Notes: a model not told the origin generated them from the letters alone. A stretch of 64,000 nt of DNA from Oceanipulchritudo coccoides (GCF_010500615.1 NZ_JAAGNX010000001.1:620001-684000), one strand, 5' to 3'. Positions 37,425 through 46,813 are shown, numbered from the stretch's first letter. Translations and numbers: made by a program.

Positions 37425-39893
37425 CTAGTCCTGAAGAGGACTGTGCTCGAAAGTGAGAAAGCTCTTGTGGCGCTGTTGTTGTTTTGACGTCAGCCCGGGG
37501 AGTGATTCAAGCGTGGCTTCCTTCGGGAAATTCTTGACTGTGCTTTTTGCGAGTGCACGCAAATCGAGCCATCGGTCCCAATTCAGTTTTGGACAATGGG
37601 CGATGTGCCGAAGGATACTTTTCCACTCAAGGCGCGCTCGCTCGATATCCCCGGTACGCAATTCCATGTCGCCCTTGTTGAGAGCATGTAAAGCGCCCGG
37701 CTGAAATAGGACTTCCGAGGCACCCTCACCATAAGTGGTCGGCAAACCCCGGATCAGGTACCCGGTGTGTGAGACCAGACCGTAGGCCGCACGGCAGGCG
37801 GCTCCCAGCCTTCCAGAACCTGCCTCGTGGAAGCTGAAGCGATGTCCTGCGCGAAGGTTGGCAAGGTCGTACATGAGATCCTCAAGGGCGTAGGAGCGGT
37901 CCTCGAGGGCGGCGGCGATAGCTAACCCCTCGCCATAATTGAAAAAGCTGAAGAGTATGCCGCGTTGTGTCGGCGCACCGTATTTGTCAATCAGCCCGAG
38001 ACTGAACCAAATATCCGCGGCGGTGCGGGTTTTGCCTGAAGAACCGGTTCCCTCATCTCCGGGCAGGGTCAAATCCGTCTCGTGGCTGACCAACCTCTCT
38101 GGCGGACTGATCAGGGGGCGGTTTGCTGAGTCGACCTGCGCGTGAGTGATTGCCTTCCTGTAGTGAAGGCGTGCATACAACATGCCCTTGCTCTCGCGCC
38201 AGTCGACGAAGGTGCCGCCCATGGTGATCGCAGGAAGGAGGGGAATGATCTGCTTCTCAATCCGGTCGAGGGTCCAGCGCATGCGTCGCCAATGATGCTT
38301 CCGGCCCTTTGAATTGGGTTGCTCCCGGATGGCCCGAAGTATCCAACGATTCAGGACAAGTTCTCCCTCCGTGTCAGAGGTGCCAAAACGGGCGATGGGG
38401 ACCTGTCGGCCATATTCCGGGGGCTTTTGGGAATTCAACCGGCAAAGCGTGCCCAAGGGTAAGCTGGTGAGCATTTCCGGAACCGAAAGGGCAGGGCGCC
38501 ATTCGTCCTTGAACCAATAAAGGGCAATTCCAAGCTCGGCTCTTCGCGGTGCTCTTTTGCGCTCCCAGTCATTGTCCGGAGTCTGAAACTCGGTCACTGT
38601 CTGGGTCACAATATTTTGCTGGACCGGCGAAGCACTTGGCCCGCCTGCATGGAAGTCAGCCAGTCCCAGGGGAATGCGTTGGACGCTGAAAAGGCGTCGC
38701 GTCAACTGATGCGCGGCTTCCATCGGGTTCTGGTTCTTTTCGATGGCGGTCTGCATCAGGCCAGTGATGCTGGGCCAGTCAATCTGGTTGGAACGCTTCA
38801 AACGAAGGGGACGGGCTTCCTGCAACCTCGGTTTGCCGGGCGCAACCGCGATATAACCGACCTTATCCATCCCCCTGCGCCCCGCCCGCCCAAACATCTG
38901 CAAAAGTTCATCGGGCCGTACTTCATGAACCCGGTCACCGGACCGGTATTCCCTGTCGGTGACGAGGACGGAACGCATGGAAAAATTAATGCCGGCCGCC
39001 AGTCCCATTGTGGCCACCACCACCCGCAGTTGCCCGGCTTTGGCAAGTGGTTCAATCAAGCCGGCACGCTGGGCATAATCCAATCCGCTGTGATGAAAAG
39101 CCACCCGTGCCCGAAGGAGGCCCTTCAGGCCGTCCCCAGCGAGGCGCTCCTGCTCAGGGGTCAGGACGATCGGATCTTCCTCGGGAAGCATGCGGGCAAT
39201 CTCAAAGGCGAGATCCTCGGCTGCCTTTCTCCTTGGAGCGAAGGCAAGCAGGGGGGCCATGCCCGCTTTCAGCACCTTGGCAATCGCCCTTGGCCAGAGT
39301 CCGCGAACGCTGGTTGGGATTCGGTTTGGGAGCCCTTCAATCTGGATTTCCTCGAGCGGTACGGGTCGTTTGGAATGTTGAACCAGCTCAACCTTACGCC
39401 CCAGCCGTATCAACCAATCCGCTACATTTTTCGGGTTTCCGACAGAACCGCTCAGTAGGAGCAGTTGCGTTTTCGCCGGTGCGCTTGCGATTGAAAGCTC
39501 GTAATTGAGACCCCTTTGTTCATCTCCAAGCATCTGGTATTCATCAACCACGAGCAGGTCGGGTCCTTCTCCACGCACGAGGCGTCCCTTTTGTGTTTCC
39601 AAAGTCGCTACAACAACCCGGGCATCAGGATTCTCATTCCTGTCGCCGGTAGTGATCCCGACATCCCAGCCACGCCGCTTCCACTCGAGACGCTTGTCGT
39701 TGGCCAGGGCCCGGGTCGGGACCGTGTAGACGGCTTTCCCCTGAAATCCGGTTTCCATCAGGAGCTCGAAAATGTAGGTCTTGCCCGCGCCTGTCGGCGA
39801 AGCCACGATGACATCCTTGCCACCCTGCAATGCGCGGATGGCCTTTTGCTGCCAGAGGTCGGGGATCTTTAACTGGGTTTCCAGACTGTCCAT
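37425..39893 (-). CDS. Ski2/Hel308-like superfamily 2 helicase
   Basis: From the ATG at 39893, 822 residues. The frame is open further upstream into the ABC gene, but the ATG at 39893 lies one base after that gene's stop. Walker A is SPTGAGKT (32-39); motif II reads DEYQ instead of the usual DExH; motif VI is QMFGRAGRRG. The rest is a large C-terminal part without motifs I recognise. Ski2-like helicases in bacteria are linked to RNA processing or DNA repair. Substrate not known. Confidence 0.82.
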   Translation of the reverse strand: MDSLETQLKIPDLWQQKAIRALQGGKDVIVASPTGAGKTYIFELLMETGFQGKAVYTVPTRALANDKRLEWKRRGWDVGITTGDRNENPDARVVVATLETQKGRLVRGEGPDLLVVDEYQMLGDEQRGLNYELSIASAPAKTQLLLLSGSVGNPKNVADWLIRLGRKVELVQHSKRPVPLEEIQIEGLPNRIPTSVRGLWPRAIAKVLKAGMAPLLAFAPRRKAAEDLAFEIARMLPEEDPIVLTPEQERLAGDGLKGLLRARVAFHHSGLDYAQRAGLIEPLAKAGQLRVVVATMGLAAGINFSMRSVLVTDREYRSGDRVHEVRPDELLQMFGRAGRRGMDKVGYIAVAPGKPRLQEARPLRLKRSNQIDWPSITGLMQTAIEKNQNPMEAAHQLTRRLFSVQRIPLGLADFHAGGPSASPVQQNIVTQTVTEFQTPDNDWERKRAPRRAELGIALYWFKDEWRPALSVPEMLTSLPLGTLCRLNSQKPPEYGRQVPIARFGTSDTEGELVLNRWILRAIREQPNSKGRKHHWRRMRWTLDRIEKQIIPLLPAITMGGTFVDWRESKGMLYARLHYRKAITHAQVDSANRPLISPPERLVSHETDLTLPGDEGTGSSGKTRTAADIWFSLGLIDKYGAPTQRGILFSFFNYGEGLAIAAALEDRSYALEDLMYDLANLRAGHRFSFHEAGSGRLGAACRAAYGLVSHTGYLIRGLPTTYGEGASEVLFQPGALHALNKGDMELRTGDIERARLEWKSILRHIAHCPKLNWDRWLDLRALAKSTVKNFPKEATLESLPGLTSKQQQRHKSFLTFEHSPLQD

Positions 39894-39894
39894 C

Positions 39895-40689
39895 TTACCA
39901 GGTCGGGCACGCGTCGATGAGCATCCGGGTGTACGGATGCTCGGGGTTTTTGAATAATTGACCGGTTTCCTTCCATTCAACACGGCGCCCGTTTTGAAGC
40001 ACGAGGACGCGGTCGGCGATCTGTTGCACAACAGCAAGGTCATGCGAGATGAAGAGGAGGGTCAGCCCATGGGATGACTTCAAACTTTCGAGCAACTCCA
40101 ACAGCCTTGCCTGAATGGTGACATCAAGGGCGCTCACAGGTTCATCGCAAACAAGCAGTTCCGGTTCCACAGCGAGTGCGCGGGCAATGAGGATTCGTTG
40201 ACGCTGGCCACCACTGAACTCTGAGGGGAAACGGTCCTTGCTGGAGACAGGGAGCTGCACCGCTTGCAGTAGCTCATCGACACGCTTGGCACGGTCGAGC
40301 TTTGGAAAATGCAGCCGGAGAGGCTCTTCGATTAATTGGGAAACCTTGAGGCGCGGGTTGAGGGCCTTTAACGGGTCCTGGAAAATCATCTGGATTTTCT
40401 TTCGGTAAGGCTGGAATTCAACGGGGCTTAGATTCCCCACTTCTTTACCATCGAAGCGGATGGACCCACCCCTGAGCGGGATGAGTTTGACGAGTGCTTT
40501 GGCAATGGTGCTCTTGCCCGATCCGCTTTCACCGACAAGGGCGACCGTCTCGCCTTTACGAACTTCAAAATCAACCCGATTGACAACAGGCTTCCAGCCC
40601 GAAGGAGTGGAATAACCCAGTTGTATTTCCTGGCATTCCAAAAGAGGACGCACTTCGCCGTCTTTAACCTCCGGTATATTCTCAAACAT
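39895..40689 (-). CDS. ABC transporter ATP-binding protein, Opp/Dpp family
   Basis: A 264-residue ATPase with Walker A GESGSGKST, Q-loop QDPLKALNPR, signature SGGQRQR, Walker B LLVCDEPVSALD and the switch histidine in ISHDL. The C-terminal NPEHPYTR block is typical of OppD/OppF/DppF, which power peptide or nickel import. No permease or binding protein is adjacent, and the next gene is a helicase, so its membrane partners must be elsewhere. Confidence 0.92.
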   Translation of the reverse strand: MFENIPEVKDGEVRPLLECQEIQLGYSTPSGWKPVVNRVDFEVRKGETVALVGESGSGKSTIAKALVKLIPLRGGSIRFDGKEVGNLSPVEFQPYRKKIQMIFQDPLKALNPRLKVSQLIEEPLRLHFPKLDRAKRVDELLQAVQLPVSSKDRFPSEFSGGQRQRILIARALAVEPELLVCDEPVSALDVTIQARLLELLESLKSSHGLTLLFISHDLAVVQQIADRVLVLQNGRRVEWKETGQLFKNPEHPYTRMLIDACPTW

Positions 40690-40732
40690 CTGTTATAAAG
40701 GGGAATCCCTGAACGGATTTCCCGCAAGCCCG

Positions 40733-40768
40733 TAAAAGAAAAATGGCGGGTCACTGGAACCCGCCATT
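40733..40768 (-). terminator. Rho-independent terminator of dps
   Basis: On the reverse strand a perfect 10-base stem AATGGCGGGT / ACCCGCCATT with a seven-base loop is followed by TTTCTTTTA. It sits just past the dps stop and before the ABC gene start. Confidence 0.9.
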
Positions 40769-40810
40769 GGAAATTTGAATGTGTCCGCCAGTAGACGGAT
40801 CGTTTATAAA

Positions 40811-41290
40811 TCAGCCCTTCAGGTAAGCCTTCAGCATCCAGACCGTCTTCTGGTGTACCTCGATGCGAGCTATCATCATGTCCTCGGTTTCCTTGTCATT
40901 TGCCTCAGCGGCTGTGTCCCTTGCCGCGACAGCGTCCTTGATCAGTTTTGCGTGAAGCCCTGCCAGATGCTTCACCATCGTCGCGGAGGACGTTTTTTCC
41001 GGAATTTCCTTCATTGCTGCGAGCTTGGCGAGGTTGGCAAGGCCACCGGGCGCATATGCATCCAAGGCACGAATTCGCTCGGCTAGTTCATCAACTGCGG
41101 TGAAGAGCTCCGTGTACTGATTTTCGAATGCCGTGTGCAGGGCGAAGAAGGTGGGTCCTTCAACATTCCAGTGACAGATATGGGTCTGCCCCATCAAGGC
41201 ATAACTATCGGCAAGAACTTGTCGTAATGCGGCGACGACCTTGGAGCCGTCTCGTGTGGTTTTCTTTGTTGTTTTTTTAATCTTGGCCAT
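40811..41290 (-). CDS. dps: Dps/ferritin-like DNA-protection protein
   Basis: A 159-residue protein forming the usual dodecameric cage. The ferroxidase ligands expected at subunit interfaces are present: H40 in HICHWN, H52, D67 and E71 in DELAERIRALDAYAPGG. The N-terminus is lysine-rich (MAKIKKTTKKTTRDGSK), as in Dps proteins that bind DNA through a basic tail. It should store iron, consume peroxide and compact DNA under stress. Its own terminator and a promoter-like element flank it, so it is monocistronic. Confidence 0.94.
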   Translation of the reverse strand: MAKIKKTTKKTTRDGSKVVAALRQVLADSYALMGQTHICHWNVEGPTFFALHTAFENQYTELFTAVDELAERIRALDAYAPGGLANLAKLAAMKEIPEKTSSATMVKHLAGLHAKLIKDAVAARDTAAEANDKETEDMMIARIEVHQKTVWMLKAYLKG

Positions 41291-41296
41291 GCTCCC

Positions 41297-41325
41297 AAGA
41301 TAACCCGATCAGCCGTAATTGTAAA
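41297..41325 (-). promoter_or_regulatory. Sigma-70-like promoter for dps
   Basis: The reverse strand shows TTTACA, 17 bases, then TATCTT, six bases before the dps ATG, with GGGAG between. If used, transcription would begin at or next to the start codon, giving an almost leaderless message. Pattern match only. Confidence 0.35.
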
Positions 41326-41342
41326 GTCGCGTACCAGGAAGA

Positions 41343-42332
41343 TCAAACAATGCGCAGCTTTGGCATGTCCTGCCCATCGATCAGACCGAGGGGTTTTCCT
41401 GCTTCATCAACGACAACAAGGTCATCGATGGATACTGCTTCAAAAATGCGGAGGGCAGTGCCTGCGAGGGAACCCGAAGGGATGGTTTTGGGATTGCGCG
41501 TCATGTGCTCCGAAACAGGCTTCAAGAGGATATCCTTATCGTCCAGTGCGGCACGACGGAAATCCCCGTCGCTGAAGACCCCCGTGAGGGCACCTGATTG
41601 TGCATCGACCAGGGCGATTGAACCACACCGTGCCTTGGTGATACAGAGGATTGCCTCTTGAACGGTGATCGTGTCCGGCGCACTGGCAAAGCGATCTCCG
41701 GTCCGCATGATCTCGTCGACTTTAAGAAGCAGTGCCTTGCCGAGGCTGCCGGCTGGATGATACCGGGCAAAATCCTCCTTGGAAAAGCCGCGAATTTCCA
41801 GGTAGACCATGGCGAGGGCATCCCCGATAGCGAGCGCTGCGGTGGTACTGGCGGTCGGGGCAAGGTTGAGGGGACATGCTTCCTGATCGTAATGGTAGAG
41901 TAACAGATGGTCTGAAAATTTCGAAAGCGAGGAATCGGCGATTGCCGTGACGGCGATGGTGGTCAGGCCCAATCGTTTCAACGAAGGGAGCAAACGGAGC
42001 AGGTCTTCTGTTTCCCCGCTGTTGCTGAAGAGGACGCAGAGGTCGCCTTTCTGGCAGAGACCGAGATCCCCGTGAAGGGCCTGGTTGGGATCGAGGAAAG
42101 TCGTCGGGACGCCTGTGGAGTTAAAGGTACCTGCCAGTTTGAGGCAGATCGGCACATTTTTTCCCACCCCGGTAAAGACCAGTTTTTTGCCATCAAGAAT
42201 GGTTTTCTCGATCAAATGGACAGACTGGACAAAAGACTCGTCCAGTTTATTGCTGGTTGCCTCAATGGCCGCCTGTTCAAGCCGCAGGCAATTCTGCGCG
42301 CTGGAGAGTATATTTTCAGAAGAAAGTGTCAT
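41343..42332 (-). CDS. kpsF: KpsF/GutQ-family arabinose-5-phosphate isomerase
   Basis: A 329-residue protein with an N-terminal SIS sugar-isomerase domain and two C-terminal CBS domains (about 205-329). Landmarks are TGVGKN, FSNSGETEDLL, the ARYHPAGSLGKALL linker and HMTRNPKTI. The enzyme converts ribulose 5-phosphate to arabinose 5-phosphate, the first step of Kdo synthesis for lipopolysaccharide. Its presence supports a lipopolysaccharide outer membrane. Other kds genes are not adjacent. It is divergent from the LysM lipoprotein gene. Confidence 0.93.
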   Translation of the reverse strand: MTLSSENILSSAQNCLRLEQAAIEATSNKLDESFVQSVHLIEKTILDGKKLVFTGVGKNVPICLKLAGTFNSTGVPTTFLDPNQALHGDLGLCQKGDLCVLFSNSGETEDLLRLLPSLKRLGLTTIAVTAIADSSLSKFSDHLLLYHYDQEACPLNLAPTASTTAALAIGDALAMVYLEIRGFSKEDFARYHPAGSLGKALLLKVDEIMRTGDRFASAPDTITVQEAILCITKARCGSIALVDAQSGALTGVFSDGDFRRAALDDKDILLKPVSEHMTRNPKTIPSGSLAGTALRIFEAVSIDDLVVVDEAGKPLGLIDGQDMPKLRIV

Positions 42333-42396
42333 TGGATAAAATTAAAGATTGGGTTTGAACAGGGTTCCTCTGTAAAACCCTATATCTGGATAACAT

Positions 42397-43197
42397 ATGG
42401 AGACTGGGAGAAAAGTTAAAAGCGTGAAGCGCCTGATTTGTTCGATTCTTGCCGTGATGGTGCTGGCGGTTGGCATGATTGGCTGCAGCGGTACGGACAC
42501 GGTGACAAAGGAGACGGATGAGCGTGCCTACCGTCGGGGGAAGAGCCTTCTCCGCGAAGGCCGTAATGAAGAGGCCCTGCAGGCCTTTTTATCGGTTGTG
42601 AGCACACGGGCGGATGCCGGCGAGTCGCATTTGGAGGCCGGATTGATTTATCTAAACCATATCAAGGATCCGTTGGCCGCCATTTATCATTTCCGTGGCT
42701 ATCTGGCGGCAAGCCCGGAGGGTGAATACGCGGACTTTGTCAAGGAGCTGATTCTCACGGCGCAGAAGGATTTTGCCAAAACGCTTCCGGGAAATCCCTT
42801 TGGGGAGACTGTTGAGCGAGTCAACCTCATGGAAACGGTGAAGACCTTGCAGGCGGAAAACCAGGGATTGAAGGAGCAGATCCTGCAATTCCAGCGGGAC
42901 ATGACCGAACAGGAAAGCGAGATTCTCCGGTACCGTGAGGCTTTGAATCAACAACAGCAGGCTGGTGGTGAGGGTAGGCAAGTGGCCCCCATTGTCATTG
43001 CCCCGGCACAGCCACAGGATTCCACTGCGGATTCCACACCGACCACCTACACTGTCCAGGCCGGCGACACACTGAGTCGGATCAGCTCAAGGGTTTACGG
43101 TGAATCCGGACGATGGATGGATATTTTTCAAGCAAACCGCGACCAGCTTCCAAGTCCCAATGCCTTGAAACCGGGACAAGTCCTGAGGATTCCCTGA
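42397..43197 (+). CDS. LysM-domain lipoprotein with TPR-like and coiled-coil regions
   Basis: A 266-residue exported lipoprotein. The lipobox VGMIGC places the lipid cysteine at residue 30. A TPR-like region covers about 40-130, a coiled coil about 145-190 (QAENQGLKEQILQFQRDMTE region), a Gln- and Pro-rich linker follows, and a C-terminal LysM domain starts YTVQAGDTLSRIS. It probably bridges the outer membrane and peptidoglycan. A GTG at 42424 is a possible alternative start. Its stop overlaps the ATG of the cysteine desulfurase gene (TGATG), so they are translationally coupled. Confidence 0.85.
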   Translation: METGRKVKSVKRLICSILAVMVLAVGMIGCSGTDTVTKETDERAYRRGKSLLREGRNEEALQAFLSVVSTRADAGESHLEAGLIYLNHIKDPLAAIYHFRGYLAASPEGEYADFVKELILTAQKDFAKTLPGNPFGETVERVNLMETVKTLQAENQGLKEQILQFQRDMTEQESEILRYREALNQQQQAGGEGRQVAPIVIAPAQPQDSTADSTPTTYTVQAGDTLSRISSRVYGESGRWMDIFQANRDQLPSPNALKPGQVLRIP

Positions 43198-44357
43198 TGC
43201 CCTATTTTGACTGGAACGCCACCGCGCCCCTTCATCCCCTCGCCCGAGAGGCATGGTTGGAGGCGTCTGAAACCGCATGGGCAAACCCCTCCACCGCTTA
43301 TCGCAGTGGCGTGCGCGCCCGGTCCCGGTTGGATGAAGCCCGCGAGGAGATGGCACAAATGCTGGGCTTCCGGCCCGAGCAGGTTGTTTTTACCTCAGGG
43401 GCTACCGAGGCAAACAATGCCGTAATTCGTGAAATTGCCCGCGTGTCTCCAGAGAAGGAAATTTGGATTTCCTCGGTGGAACACCCTTCGATCCGGGAGG
43501 CGGCGCTCGGCCTCGCCGGCCAGAGCCGGGCCCGCCGCATTCCTGTTGATGCAAATGGCCAAGTTGATCTGGATTGGTTTGAAGATCAGCTCCAGATTTC
43601 CGCTCCAGGGTTGGTTTCGGTAATGGCGGCCAACAACGAAACAGGGGTCATCCAGCCCTGGCCACAAATCCGCGGTTTGTGCCGGGAGGCGGGTATTCCC
43701 TTTCACTGCGATGCCGTCCAGTGGATCGGGAAATATGCCGCACCGATGGGGCAGGGCTGCGCCGCAATTAGTTTAAGCGGGCACAAGTTTGGCGGGCCCA
43801 AGGGAATCGGTTGCCTGATCCTCGGGGAAGAGTGGACGGGTTTAAAAGTTCAGACCGGAGGTGCCCAAGAGATGGGTTCACGTGCGGGAACGGAAAATAT
43901 ACCATCCATCCTTGGCATGGTGGCCGCTCTGAAAGCACGGTTGAATTCCCCTTTGCCAGCGGAGCAACTGAATGCGCGCGACACCTTCGAAGCCGCTCTG
44001 GAAGCTGAATGGGGTGGGGAATTCTGCATTCATGGAAAGAAGGCCGACCGTCTTTGGAACACCTCCTTTATCAGCCTGCCCAGCCATCGGGCCAATCGCT
44101 GGATTGCCCAGTTGGACCGGTTTGACATGGAGATTTCATCAGGATCAGCCTGCTCTTCCAGTAAATCGGGGCCCTCGTCGATTCTTGAGGTGATGGGCGT
44201 CGAGGAGGAAGCTGCGGCCCGCACGGTCCGGATCAGTAGTGGCTGGGAAACAAGCTGTGCAGATTGGAATGAGCTTCTGGAAGCGATCAAGCAAGTGCGA
44301 CTGGTTCTTGATTCTGAGCCCGCATCCAGCGGTCCGGGGACCGTTATCGAGATTTGA
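43197..44357 (+). CDS. Cysteine desulfurase (NifS/IscS family)
   Basis: A 386-residue PLP enzyme that takes sulfur from cysteine for iron-sulfur clusters and thio-cofactors. The PLP lysine is K197 in SGHKFGG, the catalytic cysteine C319 in SGSACSS, with H96, D172 and Q175 in supporting places. The SSGSACSSS loop fits the IscS/NifS class. No iscU or sufU gene is adjacent. The start overlaps the preceding gene by one base, and recF follows after four bases. Confidence 0.93.
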   Translation: MPYFDWNATAPLHPLAREAWLEASETAWANPSTAYRSGVRARSRLDEAREEMAQMLGFRPEQVVFTSGATEANNAVIREIARVSPEKEIWISSVEHPSIREAALGLAGQSRARRIPVDANGQVDLDWFEDQLQISAPGLVSVMAANNETGVIQPWPQIRGLCREAGIPFHCDAVQWIGKYAAPMGQGCAAISLSGHKFGGPKGIGCLILGEEWTGLKVQTGGAQEMGSRAGTENIPSILGMVAALKARLNSPLPAEQLNARDTFEAALEAEWGGEFCIHGKKADRLWNTSFISLPSHRANRWIAQLDRFDMEISSGSACSSSKSGPSSILEVMGVEEEAAARTVRISSGWETSCADWNELLEAIKQVRLVLDSEPASSGPGTVIEI

Positions 44358-44361
44358 AGCA

Positions 44362-45456
44362 ATGCGGTTCAGGGAAGTCAGAGTCCGGGATTTCAGGAAT
44401 TTCCCGCATTTGGAAGTCGGCTTTCCGGACGGGGCTCAATTCATCTGTGGGGCCAATGGACAGGGCAAAACCAATCTTTTGGAGGCCCTCGGCCTGGTGA
44501 CCAGTCTGCGCTCGTTCCGGACTACGGAAATTCCCGCGCTAATACGTTGGGAGGCCCGGCCACGGGAAACGACCCTTGTCTATGAGATGCACCATGACCA
44601 GATGGGCGAGACGACTCTTGAGCTGGTCTTAAAGCCCGGCTCCAAGCAGGTCCTGATGGACGGGGAACCCGTGCGACGAATGGGCGATATCCTTGGAAGG
44701 TTCCCAACAATTACTTTTTCCTCCCACGACATCCAGATTCTGCGTGGGGCCCCGTCGCTCCGGCGCCGCCTGATGGACATGATGTTTGTCGTCATGGATC
44801 CCGGATATTTCGACCACCTGACCCGCTATTTCAAGAGCCTGAAGTCGCGCAATGCCTTGTTGAAGCAACGTGCCCCGGCTTCCCAGCGAGCCCCGTTCGA
44901 GGAACTGGTAATCCGTTCCGGATGGGAGCTCTACCGGCAGCGTGGCCAACTGCTGAACGAGTTTCGTCCGCATTTTCAGACAGCCTATGCGGGGATTAGC
45001 GGAGTCGAGGAACAACCCGATTTGTTCTATGAGGCTTCGCTTGAAGCATCCTGTGAGGAGGGCTACAAGGAGCAGTTCTTTTCCATCCTGCAACGGGATG
45101 TGGATACGGGGACGAGCAACCGTGGTCCGCACCGGGATGATTTGAAAATAACCCTTCAAGGACACACCGCCAAGGAGTTTGCCAGCGAAGGCCAGCAGCG
45201 CGGGTTGGTGCTTGCCCTGCGCATGGGGCTGGTGGACTGGTATCGCAAACGCGGTGGAACAAGACCCGTGATTCTGGCTGATGATATTGTCGGGGAGCTG
45301 GATGCCACCCGACGCAAGGGTTTCTGGAGAATGCTCGGTTCTGAAAGCCAGCTTATCGCCACGGGGACGCATTTTCCTCGCGAGGATGAATTTCATAGCT
45401 GGACACATTGGAAGATGGACGATGCGCGGGTGTATCGGGAAGAAAGGGATGCATGA
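44362..45456 (+). CDS. recF: DNA replication and repair protein RecF
   Basis: From the ATG at 44362, 364 residues. Walker A is GANGQGKT (30-37), the signature SEGQQRGLVLALR lies in the C-terminal part, and Walker B is ILADDIVGELD. RecF loads RecA at gaps with RecO and RecR. It is not beside dnaA or dnaN here, but sits in a packed run with a cysteine desulfurase and a permease. Its TGA overlaps the next ATG (ATGA). Confidence 0.95.
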   Translation: MRFREVRVRDFRNFPHLEVGFPDGAQFICGANGQGKTNLLEALGLVTSLRSFRTTEIPALIRWEARPRETTLVYEMHHDQMGETTLELVLKPGSKQVLMDGEPVRRMGDILGRFPTITFSSHDIQILRGAPSLRRRLMDMMFVVMDPGYFDHLTRYFKSLKSRNALLKQRAPASQRAPFEELVIRSGWELYRQRGQLLNEFRPHFQTAYAGISGVEEQPDLFYEASLEASCEEGYKEQFFSILQRDVDTGTSNRGPHRDDLKITLQGHTAKEFASEGQQRGLVLALRMGLVDWYRKRGGTRPVILADDIVGELDATRRKGFWRMLGSESQLIATGTHFPREDEFHSWTHWKMDDARVYREERDA

Positions 45457-46208
45457 GCCTGAGTCCACTTGATTGGATGCTGATCTGCACAGGCGCTCTT
45501 TTGGTGGGGCTCGGAAAGGGCGGACTGGTCGGTGTTGGTAATCTCACAGTGATATTGTTTGCCATGGTTTTTCCCGCCAAGGCCTCTGTCGGGCTTTTGC
45601 TTCCCGTTCTCATTGCCGCGGATATTGTGGCCATCACCGTCTATCGGCGGCATGCCCACTGGGGCTATTTATGGCGCCTGCTTCCCTGGATGGGGATTGG
45701 AATCCTGATCGGTTATTTCCTGTTTGGCGTCCTCAGCGACTTGGTCGTCAAGCGCTTCATCGGAGGGATTGTCCTTGCGATGACGCTGATCCAGATTGCC
45801 CGCCTTCTGGCAAAACGGTTTGGCAAAGCGGATTTTGCAGAAAACCTCCCACACTCCCTTGGATTTCGCTCGATCCTCGGTGTGCTCGGTGGATTTGCGA
45901 CCATGGTGGCCAATGCGGCTGGCCCGGTCGGGCAGTTGTACTTCATCAGTGTCGGCCTCCCCAAGATGGTATTTATCGGTACAGCAGCGTGGTGTTTCTT
46001 CATCGTCAACGTGGTCAAAGTGCCCTTGCAGGCGCATCTTGGCATCATAAACATGGACTCGCTCCAGATCAGCCTCACCCTTGCCCCGGTGGCAATGCTC
46101 GGCGCCTGGGTGGCTCCCCGAGTGGTCCAGTTCATCCCACAGCAGCTCTTTACCTTTGCCGTCTGGTTTTTCATTGTCCTTGCTGGTGGCAAGTTGATGT
46201 TTTTCTGA
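45453..46208 (+). CDS. TauE/SafE-family sulfite/anion exporter-like permease
   Basis: A 251-residue membrane protein of seven or eight helices. Two internal halves show the family pattern, with GLGKGGLVGVGNL near the start and GFATMVANAAGP in the middle. TauE/SafE proteins move sulfite, sulfoacetate or related anions. The ATG overlaps the recF stop (ATGA) and is preceded by AGAAAGGGA, a good ribosome site. Substrate unknown; sulfur release by the nearby cysteine desulfurase is a possible but weak link. Confidence 0.87.
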   Translation: MSLSPLDWMLICTGALLVGLGKGGLVGVGNLTVILFAMVFPAKASVGLLLPVLIAADIVAITVYRRHAHWGYLWRLLPWMGIGILIGYFLFGVLSDLVVKRFIGGIVLAMTLIQIARLLAKRFGKADFAENLPHSLGFRSILGVLGGFATMVANAAGPVGQLYFISVGLPKMVFIGTAAWCFFIVNVVKVPLQAHLGIINMDSLQISLTLAPVAMLGAWVAPRVVQFIPQQLFTFAVWFFIVLAGGKLMFF

Positions 46209-46213
46209 TCGAT

Positions 46214-46813
46214 ATGCCAAAGCAATCTGCCAGAGCCCAGTGGGCCGCCCAAATCAAAGCCGGGACCGTCGGAAAGCAGAAGATGGCCCCTGAGGTTCGT
46301 TCCGCGGTCATGACACCGTTCAAGGGAATCATCCTTGGAATCGATCCGAGTCTGCGCGGGACGGGCCTGGCCGTCGTCCGTTTCACACCTCCAGACACAG
46401 GGTCTTACATCGCCAGCGAAACTGTCTCTCCCCTGCGAAAGGCAAGCTTTCCCGATTGTCTCGGTGAAATTGCCAATGCGGTGGCCCGACTCATCAAGGA
46501 ACATTCCCCGGTTGCCGTCGCCGTTGAGGAAACGATTTACGTGCAGAATTTCCAGACTGCGCAGAAGCTTGGAGCGGCAAGGGGCGCGGCGATTGGCCAA
46601 GCCGCCCTGCTGGGCATTCCGGTTTTCGAGTATCCACCCCTGCGGATCAAACAGGCGGTTGTCGGCTATGGCCGGGCCAGCAAGGAACAGGTGACCCGGC
46701 AGGTTTCCGGGCTCCTCAAACTTGACCGGATCCTTCCCTTTGATGAGGCCGATGCCGCTGCCGCCGCCCTGTGCCACGCTTTCACGAAGGGCCGGTCGGG
46801 CGGGGGGACGTGA
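46214..46813 (+). CDS. ruvC: Crossover junction endodeoxyribonuclease RuvC
   Basis: From the ATG at 46214 it has 199 residues, about 38 longer at the N-terminus than typical RuvC; ATGs at 46283 and 46310 would give a more standard length. The catalytic acids are D44 (GIDPSLRGTG), E105 (AVEETIYVQN) and the DEADAAAAALCHA block (D177, D180). RuvC cuts Holliday junctions. ruvA and ruvB are not adjacent. It starts five bases after the permease gene. Confidence 0.93.
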   Translation: MPKQSARAQWAAQIKAGTVGKQKMAPEVRSAVMTPFKGIILGIDPSLRGTGLAVVRFTPPDTGSYIASETVSPLRKASFPDCLGEIANAVARLIKEHSPVAVAVEETIYVQNFQTAQKLGAARGAAIGQAALLGIPVFEYPPLRIKQAVVGYGRASKEQVTRQVSGLLKLDRILPFDEADAAAAALCHAFTKGRSGGGT

